NCBI GenBank assembly: GCA_035578905.1
Contig: JAQJVL010000147.1
Coordinates: 476,906 to 540,905 of the forward strand
Direction: 5' to 3'
DNA from: Stictocephala bisonia
Lineage: Eukaryota; Arthropoda; Insecta; Hemiptera; Membracidae
Length of the DNA stretch: 64,000 nt
Shown here piece by piece: positions 58,381-64,000 of the stretch (position 1 is its first letter; the number at the start of each line of letters is the position of its first letter). A program made the translations under genes and the position numbers. The notes beneath the pieces are model-generated. The model saw only the letters and a list, made by a program, of their open reading frames with translations. It was not told the origin of the DNA and ran no database searches.

Positions 58381-61070
58381 ATCAAGGTGATGCTTATTGT
58401 GTTCCCTGACATCTCGTCCATGGTACGATACGAAATTATCAAATGGATCAAGTTCTTAATGTAATATCGTAGACCAAATGATTATGTCATTAATTTTTGT
58501 TCTAATTTAAATTAATTTCACCCTAAACCTCAAGATAAAGGTTTATTTTTATATATTTGAAAAACTAGTATAATCAATTTCTAAATAGCAAGCACTTTAT
58601 AGTTTACAAATTCAACTTAACGACAGTAAAACAGTCAAGTAAAAATACGAGTTAAAATATAATTGTACTGTTATGTTTACATGGTACGTTAACTTTATTT
58701 CACGTATGTCTAAACTTCGGTTATGTATTTAAAAAGTACTTCGTTGATTGTTTAGTGCCAAAAAACAAACATTCATGGACTGGGGTTGGGGTGGTGGGGT
58801 AGAGACACAAATGCTTGTCAGGAAAAGTATCGGCCAACTCGGATGAGAATATTGGAATGCTTAGGAGTGAACAATCGTGCCAAGATGAAGTGCGAGGAGA
58901 AAGCGTTTGGCATATACGAATTATTCTTGAGAATCGAAGAGAACAAAATGTTTAGGCTTGGAGCCAGAATGGCCATGTTTGTTATGTGTTGGGCCAAACT
59001 GCTTAGCTTTAGTAGTTATTTATTGATGAAATAAAAAGTATAAATTGACAACTTTCACTTGATCACGGGCAATATATTAGAACATGTTACTTTATTGCAC
59101 TTCTAGGCAATTTTATCTACTGCACAATTAATTTGAAATAAAATAGTATGGATCCACTCCCAAGACATCTTCGTGATGCTTGTCTTTGTGTCCTTATTGT
59201 CTTTGTGTGAGGTCACAATTCCACGGAAGCGTTGATATAAGTTTACAAAGTCTATTAAGAAAAGAATTTACTGCTGTTTTCCATTTTTCCCAATTCACAT
59301 GCAAAAGTACTGTAGGCCTATGATCCAAGTAGTGGAAGGAACCCAATTTATCCCCAAGTATCTTACATAAGACATTATTCTATTTTTCGTAATGCAATAG
59401 CATATCTTGATGAGTATACAAACCATCACCATTTCTCTCTAAATCATTGCATCGTTATTTGCTCATTGACAACATTAAATGGTATATTCTATTACCTTCT
59501 CCGGAAAGAGCACAAAGCTCACTGGTAAAATCGTATCGGAACATAAGCTGGTGAAGTACCAAGACATGGAGTGGGTGTACTTTGCATAATAAAGTTACCC
59601 TTATCTGCAGACATTGAGTGATAGCTACTCATGAAATTATCTATACAAAATAACGTTGCTTCATGCTTATTTCAAATCAATAATGAGTTTTTGTGTAAAC
59701 ATTTAAGAAACCCCTATGTTAATTGTAATACGATTATAAGTAATTGTAACATAAGAAAGCGTTACAACCATTAAACGAAAAACAAGATAAAATAGGGAAA
59801 TCATAAATTCCTTTTTGTGACCTCCATCGTATATACATTTGCCAACCTCCAAAGATAGATTTGGAGATATTCAGTGGTGGAAAAGTCTACATTTAACAGA
59901 ATTTCTTTGTCTGATCACAAACCAAACTTTGGAAATCCATTTGAAATATAAAAAAAAGAGCAAAGAATAAATAATTTTAATTTCATAATAAGTGTGTATA
60001 CATTTATCTAGCAGCGTATACTTGGATGTCATATGGGTAGTAATCCCAATAAAAAACTCCAAATTAAATTCTTTCACATGACTTTTCAGTCACCATTTGC
60101 TCTACATATAGATGTTATGATTCTTAAATGTACATATACCCCGTTTACAGATAAATATACTAATATTTTACAGCTTATCCATCCGCCTATATAATACTTT
60201 ATTTCAGTAATTTCCTTTTTCACCAATTAACTATTTACATAATTTACTGTATGTAATCTTAAACGACCAACTTCCTAGCTTACACTTACATGATATGTCC
60301 CTTCCATATAAAACTACAAAAACAGTTATATATTTTTCTAATTTACATATTATTGTTCCATAAAAAGTATCTTCGATGTATTTTTGTTTGAAACATACAA
60401 TTTCTGGCATTTCGTGAGATATTTAGGCATCATTAAGATAACAAAGAAATTGATGTTTAAACTACACGCAATGCAAATTATTTTAATGTGATGTAAACCT
60501 TCATTTGAAAACAATTTAAATGGCAAACATTATTGTTCATTTTCATTTTTATGTATAACAGTAGGTTCTGCAAACTCTTTACAATATTGTAAAGACTCAC
60601 ACCAATCAGACGCGTCACGTCTCCGGTAGTTGCATGGAATAATATTATGCTAGAACTTCAGCTTATATACCGGATAACATTGAAATTATATTATCTATTC
60701 TTTAAAAAAATAACAGATAAACCTAAATCTTAAGTCCCCAACGATTAAAATATTTTATTATATTTACACACAAGGGGCTAAAAAACCATTTTCGCTAGTG
60801 CCAGGAATTCTACATTTGATAATTATTAAAAGATTTTCAGTGAAATTTTTGTTTAATTTAAACTTATTTTTTTCGGGTCAGAATCGGTTATGTGGCCGCA
60901 AAGAACTTTTTCTTAACAGCACTGTTTTAGAGCTGAATGGCGAAAGATTTTATCCTAACCTAACCCAACCCAACCTAAACTGACTACGGGTGCTACCAAA
61001 GTTGATCTCGGATGCTACCCAACCTACACTGGCCAGTTTGGCACTAAATCACTGTTGGATACTACTCATA
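58381..61070. other. AT-rich gene-free DNA
   Basis: No gene recognised. At 60,955-60,979 a CCTAACCTAACCCAACCC motif resembles the CCTAA telomere unit, only a few repeats long. An 82-codon frame at 58,786-59,034 has no known domain. Confidence 0.45.
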
Positions 61071-61071
61071 A

Positions 61072-61139
61072 TGCCTTCTAACAGAATATGATCATTTTAA
61101 AACGCTGCCTTCTAACAGAATATGATCATTTTAAAACGC
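61072..61139. repeat. 34-bp direct duplication, two copies
   Basis: TGCCTTCTAACAGAATATGA begins at 61,072 and again at 61,106, with identical continuation to AAAACGC. Confidence 0.95.
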
Positions 61140-61237
61140 CCCAGGTTTAAATTTTGCTGACATATAACCGATTTTCACCTTTTTGCCGTAATATATAATT
61201 TTGCATTTAAAAAATATTGATATTTCAAAAATGCCGT

Positions 61238-62024
61238 TTTATGTTTCATGATAATTGGCAGATGTTATTAACTTAAATACTACAAATATCAAACACTATA
61301 ATATTTGTAATGTATCATGATACTTGGCAGATATGTTATTAACTTAAATACCTCAAATATGAAATATTTGTTATGTTTCATGATACTTGGCAGATATTTT
61401 ATTAACTCAAATACCTCAAATATGAAATATTTGTTATGTTTCATGATACTTGGCAGATATGTTATTAACTTAAATACCTCACATATGAAATATTTGTTAT
61501 GTTTCATGATACTTGGCAGATATGTTATTAACTCAAATACCTCAAATATCAAATATTTGTTATGTTTCATGATACTTGGCAGATATGTTATTAACTCAAA
61601 TACCTCAAATATCAAATATTTGTTATGTTTCATGATACTTGGCAGATATGTTATTAACTCAAATACCTCAAATATCAAATATTTGTTATGTTTCATAATA
61701 CTTGGCAGATATGTTATTTACTCAAATACCTCAAATATCAAATATTTGTTATGTTTCATAATACTTGGCAGATATGTTATTTACTCAAATACCTCAAATA
61801 TCATATATTTGTTATGTTTCATGATACTTGGCAGATATGTTATTAACTCAAATACATCAAATATCAAATATTTGTTATGTTTCATGATACTTGGCAGATA
61901 TCTTACTAACTCAAATACCTCAAATGTCAAAGACTATTATATTTGTTATGTTTCATGATACTTGGCAGATATGTTAATAACTCAAATACCTCAAATATCA
62001 AACACTATTATATTTGTTATGTTT
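61238..62024. repeat. 63-bp satellite, about 12 copies
   Basis: The unit TTTCATGATACTTGGCAGAT + ATGTTATTAACTCAAATACC + TCAAATATCAAATATTTGTT + ATG repeats every 63 bp. The first and last units are longer and more diverged (CAAACACTATTATATTTG). 63 is a multiple of three, so both strands stay open (213 codons plus, 135 minus) with 21-residue periodic peptides. The perfect periodicity at DNA level and edge decay mark this as satellite, not a gene. Each unit holds the near-palindrome CAAATATCAAATATTTG. Confidence 0.96.
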
Positions 62025-63480
62025 CGAAATATCTAAATGGCGACTATTTAAAATCAAAATTCATACCAATAATTTTGGATTTTTTTTATTATTATTGATT
62101 ATTAAATGCTCATGGATAATGTTTAAAACGCATCTCATCCCATTGTAAAAACCAAATTAAGCAACATTTTATTATTTTTATATCGATTTAAATGTAAAAG
62201 ATGTCGTTAGATTTAGCATACAAATGCCTATTCTTTTACAAGCTTTTCCGTAGTTACTGATTTTGATGAAATTTGATTGTAATATTTTAAATAGCCACCA
62301 TTTTACATTTGAATATCTTATAGTGTAAACAACGTGAGAAATTTCCCTATTAATATTCAGTACTATCCATACTCATAAATATTACCAAAACCTCAAAATT
62401 AGGCGAATAAATCTGACCTGTTTGAGGTAGAACCGTACAGTATTTTTGAAAGATAATTTTTCTAATAAACGTTATTTGTAAATATTTCTGTTGGAAATTT
62501 CCATGACAAAAAAAACACTTTTTATTTCAAATGGCAAACTACTTTGAGTTAAATTAGATCGAGACAGCGCTTAGCGATCAATTCGAACGAATTTAAAAGC
62601 AAATATAATTAATTATATAAACTCGGTCCATTAAAGAGTTCGTCACTATACAGTAACAGCGGGTCAGTAATCAAAGGTCTTGTTTTTACTGTCAAAACCT
62701 GTTATTTGTCGACAGTAAAGGTAAAAAGCACCAATGACAGTAAAAAGCCCTTTGATCGTAGTTACATTTCAGTTCGATTCCTTCACAAGTACCACATTAA
62801 TTACAAATCATTTCATTTCGTTTCTTTTTTCTTTGTCTTGAATACAATATTAGATTTAGTATTCAAAGTATTAGGTATTTATTTGACGAACAGTTTAATT
62901 TGAATTAAAGACAAGCTTAGTTCATAAATTTATCTGAATTTATAACTGAAATAAATTGACTTAGAAAATACCAAAACAAACTCTTAAGGTAATTTTATTT
63001 TTCGACACTGTGTTATTTTTTTAACACATTTGGCTGGGTAAGTTTTATCAAATCATATAACATATCAAAATTCACAATAAAACTAAATTTAACCTCCAAT
63101 TATAATAACAATTATATTAAAGTAATTCAAAAGTAGAAATTCATGTTTGAAGAGATATTTTTTCTGAAACCACACAAATGTTAAAATATGTATACTTGGA
63201 CGTTAATTGGAAAAATAACTGTAAACTTAAATATATTTCAAAACATTTTAAATGGGAGTTTCAGTAAGTTTCGTTAAAAGCCGAAAATTATACAATAAAG
63301 CCTTACGTTACTAAATATTTAAATTCTCCTATTACATAGACTGCAACAAATTGAATAATTATTTTATATATTACCTCCAAAAAGGCCTTGCCTTGGAGGT
63401 TTCATTTTCCAAAAACACAACCTTTATTTGCTGATCAAGTAAAAAACACTTTAATCTTACTTACCTATTATCTAGTATTT
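62025..63480. other. AT-rich gene-free DNA
   Basis: No gene recognised. A small hairpin lies near 63,376-63,401 (CCTCCAAAAAGG...CCTTGGAGG). Confidence 0.45.
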
Positions 63481-63499
63481 TTGTGATAATTAGTGAATG

Positions 63500-63655
63500 T
63501 AATTCTGTTCAACGCTGTATATTCTTTGGTCAGCCTGAGCACAAGGCATATGTTATGCCACAAAAATCTTAGTATTAGATATTATATTTATTGTATTGTT
63601 TGTAAATTTGTAATTTTGTGTTTTTTTGGAAAATAAAGATTATTATTATTATTAC
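63500..63655 (+). mobile_element. Possible LINE 3' tail
   Basis: The sequence ends GGAAAATAAAGATTATTATT followed by more ATT repeats. It is preceded by TTTGTAAATTTGTAATTTTG and, upstream, GTCAGCCTGAGCACAAGGCA. A simple (ATT)n tail after an AATAAA-bearing T-rich 3' UTR is characteristic of insect CR1/Jockey-type LINE ends. No ORF2 is present upstream, so it would be an extremely truncated copy. Confidence 0.4.
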
Positions 63656-64000
63656 ATTTAAAAACATCATAGGTATCAAATTCAAATTATTCTGAACAAA
63701 ATCTGAAATGTGTTCGATATCATCCAATCGGAACAAGCCACTATGATAGTTGTAACTGGCGGGCCAATACTAGTGGGGCCGTTTGGTTTGAAACATAGCC
63801 CCTATAATTGCCTTGGCTAGCGGCCAGCCAGCAATGCCTTTTAGTTATTGGTAGATTTGCTAAACGCGTATGACTTGTTTAACGATCCTTTGAAATATCG
63901 ATTACGAACGAATTATGGCAAATGCAAAGCCAACAGAAATGAAAGCTGTTTTGTTTCCACAGTTGTATTCTGGATTGTTTCTTTAAAATAAATTTACTGG
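63656..64000. other. Gene-free end of window
   Basis: A somewhat GC-richer patch at about 63,755-63,840 (GGCGGGCC, GGCTAGCGGCCAGCC) has no recognisable coding. Confidence 0.4.

Noticed and set aside
61289..61958. 213-codon plus and 135-codon minus frames
   Set aside because: Product of the 63-bp satellite; the periodicity is exact at DNA level and both strands are open.

Overview
This is nuclear DNA from an animal, most likely an insect. It is strongly AT-rich, almost entirely non-coding, and full of minisatellites, short fold-back elements, LINE remnants and CCTAA-type motifs of the arthropod telomere kind. The LINE remnants resemble insect Jockey-like and R1/I-like elements. A hemipteran origin is only a guess. 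There are no operons, no bacterial or phage genes and no CRISPR array. Nearly all long open frames are by-products of tandem repeats whose unit length is a multiple of three.

Layout: 1-3.68 kb is plain AT-rich DNA. 3.68-14.93 kb is a satellite array of about 107 copies of an 87-bp unit. It has nested higher-order duplications (695-bp blocks inside a nearly identical 3,826-bp tandem duplication). It is interrupted at 3,777-5,709 by an insertion with TG...CA ends and a 4-bp target duplication, which looks like a solo LTR. 15-27 kb is mostly unannotatable DNA with a tRNA-derived SINE-like head, an (AT)n run, a perfect 19-bp hairpin, one copy of a two-copy MITE family, a 68-bp tandem duplication carrying a 5S-rRNA-like box, and a degenerate ~39-bp minisatellite. 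27.86-29.12 kb is a four-copy ~302-bp tandem array in which each unit contains a ~163-bp fold-back palindrome. 30.02-30.61 kb is a non-autonomous hAT-like element.

The best protein-coding evidence is a candidate terminal exon on the minus strand at 32,613-32,732. It has a good splice acceptor and ends in a stop codon. Its phase matches a splice donor at 46,846 that ends a candidate upstream exon (46,847-46,999), which would give a 14.1-kb intron, but the in-frame reading of the upstream exon has one TGA. I do not recognise the product. 44-46.6 kb holds a diverged ~275-bp repeat, a 41-bp minisatellite and the second MITE copy.

48.8-51.9 kb contains two LINE remnants in opposite orientation whose 3' ends converge on a ~36-38-bp 'ACCCATACACGTACAG' minisatellite. 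55-56.2 kb is a 110-bp array that resolves into three diverged ~37-bp monomers. A 1.74-kb element with ~160-bp terminal inverted repeats (56,576-58,314) is inserted in its decayed tail. 61.24-62.02 kb is a 63-bp satellite. 63.5-63.66 kb resembles a LINE 3' tail. Apart from the candidate gene, nothing here appears to work together as a pathway. The window is a record of repeat birth, duplication and nested insertion.
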